This document shows positions 36,404 through 46,116 of a stretch of 64,000 nt of DNA, piece by piece. Each line of letters starts with the position of its first letter. Position 1 is the first letter of the stretch. The translations under genes were made by a program, and so were the position numbers. Source of the DNA: Pseudomonadota bacterium (lineage in GTDB: Bacteria; Pseudomonadota; Gammaproteobacteria; Burkholderiales; Burkholderiaceae_C); assembly GCA_022566735.1 (NCBI GenBank), contig JADFIG010000002.1, forward strand, positions 1 to 64,000, given 5' to 3'. Below the pieces are notes generated by a model, which saw only the letters and a program-made list of their open reading frames with translations, made no database searches and was not told the DNA's origin.

Positions 36404-36688
36404 TCAGGGCGCCTTGCTGCGGCGCCCGAACCACAGCTTCATGCCCAGGATGGCCACGGCCAGCGTCAGCGTGATGCAGTTGGCCACCGTCACCGGCAGC
36501 GAGCCGATCGACAGGCCATAGACGAGCCACAGCGCCACCCCCGCGGTGAAGCAGCTGTACATGCCCAGCGAGATGCCGCTGACATCGCGCGTGCGGAAGG
36601 TCAGCCAGGCTTGCGGCAGGAAGGAGCCCGTGGTCAGGGCCGCGGCCAGGCCGCCGATCCACTCGATGGCGTCGGGAGACAGGTTCAT
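36404..36688 (-). CDS. SemiSWEET-type PQ-loop transporter
   Basis: This 94-residue membrane protein has three hydrophobic segments and the SWEET/PQ-loop motif SFLPQAWLTFRTRDVSGIS near residue 22. Bacterial SemiSWEETs dimerise to form a bidirectional sugar uniporter. The start ATG overlaps the dacB stop by four bases and gives the canonical N-terminus IEWIGGLAAALTT. It is co-transcribed with dacB. The substrate is not evident. Confidence 0.87.
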   Translation of the reverse strand: MNLSPDAIEWIGGLAAALTTGSFLPQAWLTFRTRDVSGISLGMYSCFTAGVALWLVYGLSIGSLPVTVANCITLTLAVAILGMKLWFGRRSKAP

Positions 36689-38286
36689 GGCGGTGTGCCC
36701 GCAGGCAGGTGTTGGGCCCAGTCGATCAGGGCTTGCAGGACGGGGCGGCCGGCATCGGCGCGCGGGTGGTTGACCAGGCCGACGACGATGACGCGCTGGC
36801 CGTTGTCCCCCTCGACATAGCCTGCCACCGAGGCCACGCCATCGAGCGAGCCGGTCTTGATGTGGGCGCGGCCGGCCGCCGCCTGCCAGCGCCGCGTCGT
36901 GCCGTCGGCGCCATTGAGGGGCAGGGACGAGACGAACTCCGGCATCACCGGGCTGCGCCACATCGCCTGCAGCCACTGACCCAGGCACAGCGCCGTGCTG
37001 CGCTCGTTGCGCGACAGGCCGGCGCCGTTGTCGAGCTGCAAGGCCTCGCCGTCACAGACCGATGCGGATGCCGCGCCGCTGGCGTGGCCGCGCGTGGCCT
37101 CCTGCACCTGTTGCGTCACGGCGGCGCGTGCCGAGGCCAGGCTGGCGGGGGCGGTGCCGCCCAGGCCCAGCGTCAGAAAGAGCTGGCGCGCCATCACGTT
37201 GTTGCTGAACTTGTTGATGTCGCGCACCACGGCGGCCAGCGGCGGCGACACCCAGGTCTGCCACACCGGCAGGCCCGCCGGCCAGCGGCCATCGCGCACC
37301 GTGCCTTCGAGGCGTCCGCCCGCGTCCTGCCAGGCCTGGCTGAGCAGGCGCGCGCCGTGGTCGTCGGCACCGTCGCCACGCCACAGCAGCGGCCATTCGC
37401 GTTCACCGCAGGACAGCGGGTAAGGCCCTTGCACTACCACCCGCCAGCGCTGTCGCCCGATGTGGTGCCAGCCGGGGATGGGGTCGATGGCCAGGCTCAG
37501 GGCCTCGCGCCAGTCGCCGCAGGGCGGCTTGGGCTTGGGCGACAGGCGGTTGACCAGCGTGACGCCATCCAGCGCCGGCTCCAGGCTGGCGCGCACCTGG
37601 CCGGGCTGGGCCGCATCGGGCTGCAGGCGCAGGGTGATGGCACCGTGGTTGAGCAGCAGGGCATCGGGCCCGGCGTTGTAGGGCTTGAGCACCTGGCCGT
37701 CGAAGGCCGCGGGGTCGTGCTCGGGCAGCTCGAAGGCGCTGCGGTCGGTCACCAGGTCGCCGCGGATGTCGCGCAACCCCGCCGTGCGCCAGCGCGACAG
37801 CATCAGCTGCACCCGCTCGATGACCAGGCTGGGGTCGCCCTGGCCGCGCAGGTGCAAGGGGCCGTCCAGGACGCCATTGCGCTGCAGCGTGCCGCCCAGG
37901 CCCACCTCGGTGCGCCAGGTGTAGGCCGGCCCGAGGCTGCGCAGGGCTGCTCCCGTGGTGAACAGCTTCATCACCGAGGCGGCCAGCCGGGGCGTGCCCG
38001 CCAGGTGCTGCCAGCGCGGGCCGGGCCCATCGACCGGCCACGCCAGCAGGGAAAACGCGTCGGCGGGCAGGCCGCTGGCCTGCTGGGCCGAGGCCAGCGG
38101 GGCAGGCCAGCCCACCGAGGGCCCCGCCGTGCCGGGCGGGGTGCTCTGCCCCCAAGCCGGGTCCGCCATGCCAGCCACCCCCGCGGCCACCGCGCAGGCC
38201 AGGGCCAAGCGCGCCGGGGGCGCCTGACGGGGCTGGCCCCGGGTTCGGGGGCGCGGGTGGGGGGAAGCGTGCATGCCCGGCATCAT
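36685..38286 (-). CDS. dacB: D-alanyl-D-alanine carboxypeptidase/endopeptidase, PBP4 type
   Basis: This 533-residue periplasmic penicillin-binding protein has the three active-site motifs SVMK (S104-K107), SNN (361-363) and KTG (477-479). The large insert between the first two is typical of class C PBP4. It cleaves peptidoglycan cross-links and stem peptides. The N-terminus is basic, followed by a signal peptide (ALACAVAAGVAGMADPAWG). Two adjacent ATGs and one five codons later are possible starts, with no clear ribosome-binding site. The SemiSWEET gene is coupled downstream. Confidence 0.92.
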   Translation of the reverse strand: MMPGMHASPHPRPRTRGQPRQAPPARLALACAVAAGVAGMADPAWGQSTPPGTAGPSVGWPAPLASAQQASGLPADAFSLLAWPVDGPGPRWQHLAGTPRLAASVMKLFTTGAALRSLGPAYTWRTEVGLGGTLQRNGVLDGPLHLRGQGDPSLVIERVQLMLSRWRTAGLRDIRGDLVTDRSAFELPEHDPAAFDGQVLKPYNAGPDALLLNHGAITLRLQPDAAQPGQVRASLEPALDGVTLVNRLSPKPKPPCGDWREALSLAIDPIPGWHHIGRQRWRVVVQGPYPLSCGEREWPLLWRGDGADDHGARLLSQAWQDAGGRLEGTVRDGRWPAGLPVWQTWVSPPLAAVVRDINKFSNNVMARQLFLTLGLGGTAPASLASARAAVTQQVQEATRGHASGAASASVCDGEALQLDNGAGLSRNERSTALCLGQWLQAMWRSPVMPEFVSSLPLNGADGTTRRWQAAAGRAHIKTGSLDGVASVAGYVEGDNGQRVIVVGLVNHPRADAGRPVLQALIDWAQHLPAGTPP

Positions 38287-38302
38287 AGGGGGAGGGCGGG
38301 GC

Positions 38303-38308
38303 TACACT
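38303..38308 (+). promoter_or_regulatory. -10 element of tsaB, predicted leaderless
   Basis: TACACT ends six bases before the A of the tsaB ATG, so transcription would start at or next to the start codon. No Shine-Dalgarno sequence is present. Confidence 0.5.
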
Positions 38309-38314
38309 CTCGCG

Positions 38315-39151
38315 ATGTCCGACCCCGTGTCTCCGTCCCCCTGCCTGCCAGCCGCTGCGGCCCCGGCCGCGATCAGCGCGTCGCCCGTCCTGCTGGCCCT
38401 GGACACCGCCACCGAGCGCGTGCACCTGGCCCTGGTCGCGGCGGAGGGCGGCGTCCGCACCCGCGAGCTGCCCGGTGGCGCCCAGGCCTCGGCCCAGCTG
38501 CTGCCGGCCATGCGCGCCCTGCTCGACGAGGCCAGCCTGCGCTGGGCCGATGTCCAGGCCATCGCCTTTGGCAGCGGCCCGGGCGCCTTCACCGGCCTGC
38601 GCACGGCCTGCTCGGTCACGCAGGGCCTGGCCCTGGGCCTGGGCTGCCCGGTCATTGTGCTCGACACCCTCATGGCCGTGGCCGAAGACGCCCGCCAGCG
38701 CGCCCCCCAGGCCTGCCCGCCGGGGCAGACGCTGTGGGTGCTGCAGGACGCCCGCATGGCCGAGCTCTACGCCGCCGCCTTCACCTGGGACGGCCGCCGC
38801 TGGCTGGTCGCCGAAGACGCGGCCCTGTGGCCGCTGGACGAGCCGCTGCGGCGCTGGGGCTGCGAGCACGCCCCCGCCATCCGCTGGTGCGGCAACGCCT
38901 TGCAGCAGTGCGCCCAGGCCCTGGCCGCGCTGCCCGCCGCCGGCCGCTTCCCCGCTGGCGAGCTGGCCGTGCCCTCCGGGCCTGCCCTGGCCGCCCTGGC
39001 CCGCCAGGCCTGGGCCGAGGGCCGGGCGGTGGACGCGGCCCTGGCGCTGCCCCGCTATGTGCGCGACAAAGTGGCCCAGACCACCGCCGAACGTGCGGCG
39101 GGCCGTGCTGCCGACCACCCTGCAGACCGCAGCGCCAGCCCCGCGGCCTGA
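38315..39151 (+). CDS. tsaB: tRNA threonylcarbamoyladenosine biogenesis protein TsaB
   Basis: This 278-residue ASKHA-fold protein carries LALDTATERVHLAL near residue 27 and AFGSGPGAFTGLRTACSVTQGLALG near residue 86, the TsaB hallmark. It dimerises with TsaD and, together with TsaE, transfers threonylcarbamoyl to tRNA A37. It has an Ala/Pro-rich N-terminal extension. The rimI acetyltransferase and uracil-DNA glycosylase follow, as commonly seen in this group. Confidence 0.93.
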   Translation: MSDPVSPSPCLPAAAAPAAISASPVLLALDTATERVHLALVAAEGGVRTRELPGGAQASAQLLPAMRALLDEASLRWADVQAIAFGSGPGAFTGLRTACSVTQGLALGLGCPVIVLDTLMAVAEDARQRAPQACPPGQTLWVLQDARMAELYAAAFTWDGRRWLVAEDAALWPLDEPLRRWGCEHAPAIRWCGNALQQCAQALAALPAAGRFPAGELAVPSGPALAALARQAWAEGRAVDAALALPRYVRDKVAQTTAERAAGRAADHPADRSASPAA

Positions 39152-39181
39152 GCGTCCCGCCGAACACGACCGATCCCGGAC

Positions 39182-39745
39182 ATGCCCACGCTGGATTCCC
39201 GCCCGCTCGACCCGCTCGCACAGGCCGATGCGTCCGTGCCGGTGTCCGTCCCGCCTCCCGCCTGGACCGAGCGCGCCCTGTGCGAGGCCGACCTCGCCGC
39301 GGTGGTCGCGATGGAGCAGGACGCCTGCGCCCACGCCCTGCACGCCTGGACGACAGAGAACTACCGCTCCTCGCTGCGCGCCGGCTACTGGGCGCGCGTG
39401 CGTTGCGAGGCCGGCAGCGGGCGCATCGTGGCCGTCTGCGTGGCCATGGACGGCGTCGACGAGGTCCACCTGCTCAACATCGCCGTGGCGCGCGACTGGC
39501 ATGGCCGCGGCCTGGCCCGTGCCGTCCTGGCCGATCTGTACGCGCGCTGCCGCCGCCTGCGCGCCGAGGCCCTGTGGCTGGAGGTGCGGCCCAGCAACGA
39601 GCGCGCCCGTGCGCTCTACCTGCGCGAAGGCTTTGTCGACATCGGCCTGCGCAAGCACTACTACCCCGCGGCCACCGGGCGCGAGGATGCCATCGTCATG
39701 CGCCGCGCCATCGACCTGCCGGAGGCCTCCCATGCGCTGGACTGA
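39182..39745 (+). CDS. rimI: Ribosomal protein S18-alanine N-acetyltransferase family, RimI
   Basis: This 187-residue GNAT acetyltransferase has LLNIAVARDWHGRGLARAVL near residue 98, containing the acetyl-CoA-binding Q/RxxGxG/A pattern (RDWHGRGLA), and EVRPSNERARALYLREGF. RimI acetylates the N-terminus of ribosomal protein S18. The position after tsaB and before the uracil-DNA glycosylase is the usual one. It has a roughly 25-residue N-terminal extension. The next gene overlaps its end by 14 bases. Confidence 0.9.
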   Translation: MPTLDSRPLDPLAQADASVPVSVPPPAWTERALCEADLAAVVAMEQDACAHALHAWTTENYRSSLRAGYWARVRCEAGSGRIVAVCVAMDGVDEVHLLNIAVARDWHGRGLARAVLADLYARCRRLRAEALWLEVRPSNERARALYLREGFVDIGLRKHYYPAATGREDAIVMRRAIDLPEASHALD

Positions 39746-40637
39746 GCGCCAGCTGGCCATGCTGCGCGAGATGGGCGTGCCGTCCTTCTGGCCGGTGACG
39801 CCTGCCGAGGCCGGCCTGGCGCCGGCCGCGCCTGCGGTCGCCGCCGCCCCATCCGCTTCCGCTGCCCCATCCGCTGCAGAAGGGGCCCTGGCCGTGACCG
39901 AGGGCCATGCTGCGGCCGTCCCCTCCGCCGCAGGCCCTGCGCCGCAGGCCGCCCGCCCGCCGCGCGGCCCTGTCGCGGCTGCCGCCACAGCGACCGCCTC
40001 GCCGCCGGCCGCCGAGCTGCCCCTCCTCGGCCCCCGCCCCGTCGGCATCGACACCATGGACTGGCCCGCCCTGCGCGAGGCCGTGGCCGGCTGCCGCGCC
40101 TGCAGCCTGTGCGACAGCCGCCGCCAGACCGTCTTCGGCGTCGGCCACACGCAAGCGCGCTGGATGATCGTCGGCGAAGCCCCGGGCGAGCAGGAAGACC
40201 GCCAGGGCGAGCCCTTCGTCGGCCGCGCCGGCCAGCTGCTCGACCGCATGCTCGCGGCCGTGGGCCTCACCCGCAGCGAAGCCGGCCCCGAGCAACAGGT
40301 CTACATCGCCAACGTGCTCAAGTGCCGCCCGCCGGCCAACCGCAACCCGCTGCCGCAGGAAGTCGCCCAGTGCGAGCCCTTCCTGCTGCGGCAGATGGCG
40401 CTGGTGCAGCCCGACCTCATCGTCGCCATGGGGCGCTTCGCCGTGCAGTCCCTGCTCAAGACCAGCGAGCCCATCGGCAAGCTGCGCGGGCGCGTGCACG
40501 AGGTCGCCGGCATCCCGGTGGTCGTCACCTACCACCCGGCCTACCTGCTGCGCAACCCGGCGGACAAGGGCCTGGCCTGGGACGACCTCTGCCTGGCGCG
40601 CGAACTGCAGGCGCGCCGCGCGCAGGCCCGGGGCTGA
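39732..40637 (+). CDS. Uracil-DNA glycosylase, iron-sulfur type (family 4)
   Basis: This 301-residue DNA-repair enzyme has the core signatures GEAPGEQEDRQGEPFVGRAG near residue 155, NVLKCRPPANRNP and HPAYLLRNP. Four cysteines (the CRACSLC pair, LKCRPP and AQCEPF) fit a [4Fe-4S] cluster. It removes uracil from DNA. An Ala/Pro-rich linker of about 70 residues separates a small N-terminal segment (MRWTERQLAML) from the catalytic domain. GGAGG precedes the start, which lies inside the rimI reading frame. Confidence 0.92.
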   Translation: MRWTERQLAMLREMGVPSFWPVTPAEAGLAPAAPAVAAAPSASAAPSAAEGALAVTEGHAAAVPSAAGPAPQAARPPRGPVAAAATATASPPAAELPLLGPRPVGIDTMDWPALREAVAGCRACSLCDSRRQTVFGVGHTQARWMIVGEAPGEQEDRQGEPFVGRAGQLLDRMLAAVGLTRSEAGPEQQVYIANVLKCRPPANRNPLPQEVAQCEPFLLRQMALVQPDLIVAMGRFAVQSLLKTSEPIGKLRGRVHEVAGIPVVVTYHPAYLLRNPADKGLAWDDLCLARELQARRAQARG

Positions 40638-40680
40638 TCTTCTCCCGCGGGGGGGCTCCGCGGGCGGCTCCATCACGCCA

Positions 40681-41997
40681 TCAGCCAGGGCCATCGCCGA
40701 TGTAGCGCCGCCGGCGGAACCACCACACCAGGCCCACCGCCACGCCCGCCATCATCAGCATGGCCAGCCAGAAGCCCTCGGCGTGCTTGAGCAGCGGCAT
40801 GACCTCGAAGTTCATGCCGAAGACGCCGGTGATGAGGTTCAGCGGCAGGAAGACGGCGGTCAGCACCGTCAGCGTGCGCATGATGTCGTTGGTGCGGCTG
40901 CCCTGCGCGGAGAAGTGGATCTGCACCGCGCTCTCTGCGGAGCTTTCCAGGCGGCGCACATGGGCCAGCACGCGTTCGATGTGCTCGTGCACATCGCGCG
41001 AGCGCACGCGCAGCACCTCGCGCTCGCGGGCCACGTGCGGGTCGGCCGACAGCGGCCACTCTTCCAGCGCATCGATCCATTCCTGCACGGCGCTGCGCTG
41101 GTCCTCGCAGGTGTCTTCCAGCATGTGCAGGGTGTTGCGCGCGTCCAGCAGAGCCTGCCAGTGGCTGAACTGGTTGCGGTTGCTGAACAGCTCTTGCTGC
41201 AGGTAGGCGAACTGGCGCGTCAGCAGGCGGCGCAGGTCCAGGTAGCTGTCGACCATGTGGTTGACGATGCGCAGCATCAGGTCGGCCGGGTTGGGCGGCA
41301 GGCGCGAGGTGCTGCCGCGGCCTTCGTGGAAGCGCGGCGTGGTGCCTTCGGTGCCCTCGGTCGCGCTGCCTGGCATGGCGCCGGGCAGGTCGGCCGGGGT
41401 GTCGGCGCTCACGGCCAGGTTGGCGTCGCTGTCGGCCCGCGGCAGGCTGATCAGGCTGGTGGCGGGGCCGCCGTTCGCCCCGGCCTCGGTGGCAGGCCGC
41501 AGCACCTGCGATGCCGCAGAGGCCTGGGTCGCCTGCGGGGGCGTCGGCGGGATCATCTGGCTCAGGCGCGCCTCGAAGAAGTCGCGCACCGAGCAGTCGG
41601 CCGGGTGCACCGTCAGCAGCACGCGGTCGAAGACGGCAAAGCCCACCGGGCTGGTGTCGATGGCGGCCAGCGCCTGCCGCGCCGAGGAGGCCGTGCCGTG
41701 CGCCTCGTCCAGGAACAGGCGCTCCGTGCCCTGGCCCGCAGCCAGCCGGCGGAACACCAGCAGGTCGTACCAGGAGGTGTAGTCGTACTGCGAGGGCAGT
41801 TGCGGGTTGAGCAGGTCGGCGATGTGCAGGTCCATCAGGCTGCCGCCGGCCAGGCGCTGCAGGTGCTGCTGCACCTCGGGCAGGCCCACCTCGAAGACCC
41901 GGCGGCTCGTCGTCACCCACAGGAAACCGTGGCTGGGCAGGCTGCTGGGCCAGCCATCGAGTTCGGTGAAAGCGTCCTGGATCAGGAAAAAGCGCAT
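40681..41997 (-). CDS. CorA-family magnesium/divalent cation transporter
   Basis: This 438-residue protein has a large soluble N-terminal domain, a long helical stalk and two C-terminal membrane helices. The selectivity motif GMN lies at the end of the first one (ITGVFGMNFE near residue 395). A low-complexity linker (about residues 150-225, rich in Ala, Thr and Pro) interrupts the soluble domain and makes the protein longer than typical CorA. It probably moves Mg2+ or Co2+/Zn2+ across the inner membrane. It precedes hemB on the minus strand but is separated from it by 19 bases on the far side. Confidence 0.88.
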   Translation of the reverse strand: MRFFLIQDAFTELDGWPSSLPSHGFLWVTTSRRVFEVGLPEVQQHLQRLAGGSLMDLHIADLLNPQLPSQYDYTSWYDLLVFRRLAAGQGTERLFLDEAHGTASSARQALAAIDTSPVGFAVFDRVLLTVHPADCSVRDFFEARLSQMIPPTPPQATQASAASQVLRPATEAGANGGPATSLISLPRADSDANLAVSADTPADLPGAMPGSATEGTEGTTPRFHEGRGSTSRLPPNPADLMLRIVNHMVDSYLDLRRLLTRQFAYLQQELFSNRNQFSHWQALLDARNTLHMLEDTCEDQRSAVQEWIDALEEWPLSADPHVAREREVLRVRSRDVHEHIERVLAHVRRLESSAESAVQIHFSAQGSRTNDIMRTLTVLTAVFLPLNLITGVFGMNFEVMPLLKHAEGFWLAMLMMAGVAVGLVWWFRRRRYIGDGPG

Positions 41998-42016
41998 CGC
42001 AACTCCATGCCGGGCG

Positions 42017-43306
<1,290 letters not shown>

Positions 43307-43337
43307 GTCCGCGCCGACCATCGGGCGGATTGATGCC

Positions 43338-43343
43338 GATAAT
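43338..43343 (+). promoter_or_regulatory. -10 element of hemJ, predicted leaderless
   Basis: GATAAT ends seven bases before the ATG chosen for hemJ. The transcript would begin at the start codon. No Shine-Dalgarno sequence is visible for this start. Confidence 0.4.
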
Positions 43344-43350
43344 CGGCGCC

Positions 43351-43800
43351 ATGAGCGCCAATGCCTACGGCTGGGTCAAGGCCCTGCACATCATCTTCGT
43401 GGCCAGCTGGTTCGCCGGTCTGTTCTACCTGCCTCGCCTGTTCGTCAATCTGGCCATGGTGCCGCCCGGCAGCCATGCCGAGCGCGAGCGCCTGCTGCTG
43501 ATGGCGCGCAAGCTCTACCGCTTCAGCTCCCTGCTGATGGTGCCGGCGCTGGCCTTCGGCCTGACGCTGTGGCTGTACTTCGGCATGGGCCGCGGGCCCG
43601 GGCAGATCTGGCTGCACTTCAAGCTGCTGCTGGTGCTGGGCGCCATCGGCTACCACCACGTCTGCCGCAAGCTGCTGCGCGATTTCGAGGGCTTCCAGAA
43701 CCGCCGCAGCCACCGCTGGTACCGTGTCTTCAACGAGGCCGCGGTGCTGCTGTTCGCCACCATCACCTGCCTGGTGGTGCTCAAGCCGACCCTGGGCTGA
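43351..43800 (+). CDS. hemJ: Protoporphyrinogen IX oxidase HemJ
   Basis: This 149-residue membrane protein with four hydrophobic segments starts WVKALHIIFVASWFAGLFYL, with the conserved His13. It continues with WLHFKLLLVLGAIGYHH and ends RVFNEAAVLLFATITCLVVLKP. These segments match HemJ, the membrane oxidase that converts protoporphyrinogen IX to protoporphyrin IX in bacteria without HemG or HemY. The neighbouring divergent hemB supports the call. Alternative starts exist at 43330 (TTG) and 43333 (ATG). I chose the internal ATG because it matches the family N-terminus. Confidence 0.87.
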   Translation: MSANAYGWVKALHIIFVASWFAGLFYLPRLFVNLAMVPPGSHAERERLLLMARKLYRFSSLLMVPALAFGLTLWLYFGMGRGPGQIWLHFKLLLVLGAIGYHHVCRKLLRDFEGFQNRRSHRWYRVFNEAAVLLFATITCLVVLKPTLG

Positions 43801-43815
43801 TCCGGCGGGCCTGCC

Positions 43816-44973
43816 ATGAGCCTGCACCGCAGTTCCGCCTGGCCGCTGTCCTGGGCGGCGGCCGCCCTCATCGCCTACGCCACCCTGCACCCGCTGACCG
43901 GCTGGCACTGGCCGGACAGCCATGTCTTCGGCTGGCTGCTGCCCAGGCAGCCCAACGAGGTCATGGACGACGTCGTGGCCAACCTGCTGGGCTACCTGCC
44001 GCTGGGCCTGGTCCTGTGCCTGGCCCACCTGCGCTCCGGCTGGTCGGCGCCCTGGGCGGCCTGCCGTGCCTTGCTGATGTGCTCGGCGCTGTCCTACACC
44101 CTGGAGTTGCTGCAGTTCACCGTGCCGGGGCGCGTGCCCTCGCTGTCGGACTGGGTGCTCAACAGCCTGGGCGCGGCCTGGGGGGTGCTGGCGGCCATCA
44201 CCGTGCATGCGCTCGGCCTGGTCGATGCCTGGCATCGCCTGCGCGAGCGCTGGTTCATCCCGCAGGCGGGGCACGGGCTGGCGCTCTTGAGCCTGTGGCC
44301 GCTGGGCCTGTTGTTCCCGCCGCCGCTGCCGCTGGGCCAGGGCCAGCTGATGCCGCATGTGCGCATCGGCCTGGTCGAGCTGACCCGCGACACCCCCTTC
44401 CAGCGCTGGTTGCTGCCCGAAGATCCGCTGACGCTGTGGAGCTCGGTGCATTCCGCCGTGGTGGCCTCGCGCTGGAGCGGTGGGGTCGAGGTGCTGACGG
44501 TGGCCGCCGGCATGCTCGCGCCCATGTGCGTGGCCTGCGCGGTGGCGCGCCCGAAGGTCCTGCGCATCCTGCTGCTGAGTGGCCTGGTGTGCGTGGGCGT
44601 GGGCATGTCGGCGCTGTCGTCGGCGCTGAACTTCGGGCCCAGCCATGCCTTGAGCTGGGTCACGGTGCCCGCCCTGGTGGGCCTGCTGCTGGGGGCACTG
44701 GCCGGTGCCGGGCTGGTCAACCGCTCGCGCACCACCTGCGCGGTGCTGGGCGTGGTGGCCTTGATGACGCTGATCGCGCTGATCCACCTGGCGCCGCCCG
44801 ATGCCTATTACGCGCAGACGCTGCAGGCCTGGGAGAACGGCCGCTTCATCCGATTCCACGGCCTGTCGCGCTGGTTCGGCATCCTGTGGCCCTACGTGGC
44901 CCTGACCTGGCTGCTGGGGCGGCTGTGGGGGCATGAGGGCGCCATGCGCGGGGTCGCCGATGTCAAGCCCTAG
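43816..44973 (+). CDS. VanZ-family membrane protein
   Basis: This 385-residue polytopic protein has an N-terminal VanZ-like domain, marked by DDVVANLLGYLPLGLVLCLA near residue 51 and a following ELLQFTVPGRVPSLSDWVLNSLG. About five more hydrophobic segments follow in the C-terminal half. VanZ proteins are linked to teicoplanin tolerance in Gram-positives, but the role in proteobacteria is not established. It follows hemJ by 15 bases. Its stop codon is part of the -10 hexamer proposed for the next gene. Confidence 0.8.
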   Translation: MSLHRSSAWPLSWAAAALIAYATLHPLTGWHWPDSHVFGWLLPRQPNEVMDDVVANLLGYLPLGLVLCLAHLRSGWSAPWAACRALLMCSALSYTLELLQFTVPGRVPSLSDWVLNSLGAAWGVLAAITVHALGLVDAWHRLRERWFIPQAGHGLALLSLWPLGLLFPPPLPLGQGQLMPHVRIGLVELTRDTPFQRWLLPEDPLTLWSSVHSAVVASRWSGGVEVLTVAAGMLAPMCVACAVARPKVLRILLLSGLVCVGVGMSALSSALNFGPSHALSWVTVPALVGLLLGALAGAGLVNRSRTTCAVLGVVALMTLIALIHLAPPDAYYAQTLQAWENGRFIRFHGLSRWFGILWPYVALTWLLGRLWGHEGAMRGVADVKP

Positions 44974-44976
44974 AAT
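44971..44976 (+). promoter_or_regulatory. -10 element of the ferredoxin gene, predicted leaderless
   Basis: TAGAAT uses the vanZ stop codon as its first three bases and ends seven bases before the ferredoxin ATG. The transcript would start at the start codon. Confidence 0.4.
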
Positions 44977-44983
44977 GTCGGCC

Positions 44984-45310
44984 ATGGGCTACTACCAGCG
45001 ACACATCTTTTTCTGCCTCAACCAGCGCATCAATGGCGAGGCCTGTTGCGCGGACCATGCCGCCAAGGCCGGGTTCGACCACTGCAAGGCACGCGTTTCG
45101 GCGGCCGGCATGGCGGGCAAGGGCGGCGTGCGCGTCAACAAGGCGGGCTGCCTGGACCGCTGCGCCGGCGGGCCGGTGGCGGTGGTCTACCCCGAAGGCA
45201 CCTGGTACACCTTCGTGGACCCGAGCGACATCGACGAGATCGTCGACCAGCACCTGGTGGGCGGCAAGGTGGTCGAACGCCTGGTGCTGCCCGACGACGT
45301 GGGCCGCTGA
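44984..45310 (+). CDS. Thioredoxin-like [2Fe-2S] ferredoxin
   Basis: This 108-residue protein has the thioredoxin-like ferredoxin pattern: FFCLNQR near the N-terminus, a cysteine pair in EACCADH and then GGVRVNKAGCLDRCAGGPVAVVYPEG with two further cluster cysteines. WYTFVDPSDIDEIVDQHL closes the domain. It probably carries a [2Fe-2S] cluster and transfers electrons to an unknown partner. An ATG three codons earlier is an alternative start. The alpha/beta hydrolase follows after 28 bases. Confidence 0.87.
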   Translation: MGYYQRHIFFCLNQRINGEACCADHAAKAGFDHCKARVSAAGMAGKGGVRVNKAGCLDRCAGGPVAVVYPEGTWYTFVDPSDIDEIVDQHLVGGKVVERLVLPDDVGR

Positions 45311-45338
45311 GCTGCGCTGAACCCTCTTCCTCCCCGCC

Positions 45339-46022
45339 ATGCTCGGACGCCCCGCATCCCTGACCATCGACGGCCCGGCCGGCCAGCTGGAAATCGTCGT
45401 CGAAGACCCGCCCGGGTCCGCGGGCGCCCCCAAGGGCCTGGCGGTCATCGCCCACCCGCACCCGCTCAAGGGCGGCACCATGGACAACAAGGTCGTGCAC
45501 ACCCTGGTGCGCGCCTTCGTGCTGTCGGGCTGGCGCGCGGTGCGCTTCAACTTCCGCGGCGTGGGCCAGTCGGAAGCCGCCTGGGACGAGGGCCGGGGCG
45601 AGACCTCCGACATGCTGGCCGTCGTGGCCCACCACCTGGCCGACCCGGCCATGCGCGGCCTGCCGCTGGCGCTGGCGGGGTTTTCCTTCGGGGGCTACGT
45701 GGCGGCGCAGGCGGCCTCCCGGCTGATCCAGGCCGCGGCCGACCAGCCCGCGGTGCGTGCCCCGACCACGCTGGTGCTCGTCAGCCCGGCGACCTCCCGT
45801 TTCGAAGTGCCGACCGTGCCCGGCCACACCCTGGTGGTGCAAGGCGAGGCCGACGATGTCGTGCCCCTGCCCAGCGTGCTGGACTGGGCCCGGCCGCAAG
45901 CCCTGCCGGTGACCGTGGTGCCGGGGGCCGGACACTTTTTCCATGGCCAGCTGGGCCTGCTGCGCGAGCTGGTGCTCAAGCACCTGCGCGCCGAGGCGGC
46001 CGTCGCCGACACCGGCACCTGA
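45339..46022 (+). CDS. Alpha/beta hydrolase, COG2945-like
   Basis: This 227-residue protein has HPHPLKGGTMDNKVVHTL near residue 40, RFNFRGVGQSEAAWDEG near residue 69 and the nucleophile elbow GFSFGGYVA near residue 114. A likely catalytic Asp (EADDVVPL) and His (GAGHFFHG) follow. The length and motifs fit the small dienelactone-hydrolase-like group. The substrate is unknown. It is probably in one operon with the preceding ferredoxin. Confidence 0.85.
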   Translation: MLGRPASLTIDGPAGQLEIVVEDPPGSAGAPKGLAVIAHPHPLKGGTMDNKVVHTLVRAFVLSGWRAVRFNFRGVGQSEAAWDEGRGETSDMLAVVAHHLADPAMRGLPLALAGFSFGGYVAAQAASRLIQAAADQPAVRAPTTLVLVSPATSRFEVPTVPGHTLVVQGEADDVVPLPSVLDWARPQALPVTVVPGAGHFFHGQLGLLRELVLKHLRAEAAVADTGT

Positions 46023-46116
46023 ATGCGGTCGCGGGCGGTGCCGCGCTGCGGCCGGCCTGACGTTTCCGCACGTTTCCTTCCTTGCGTTTCACCTGTTCTC
46101 ACCCCATATTGCCGGC

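Noticed and set aside
36709-39798. A 1029-codon open frame on the plus strand
   Set aside because: It overlaps dacB on the other strand and tsaB/rimI in another frame. No motif is present and its composition is that of a shadow.
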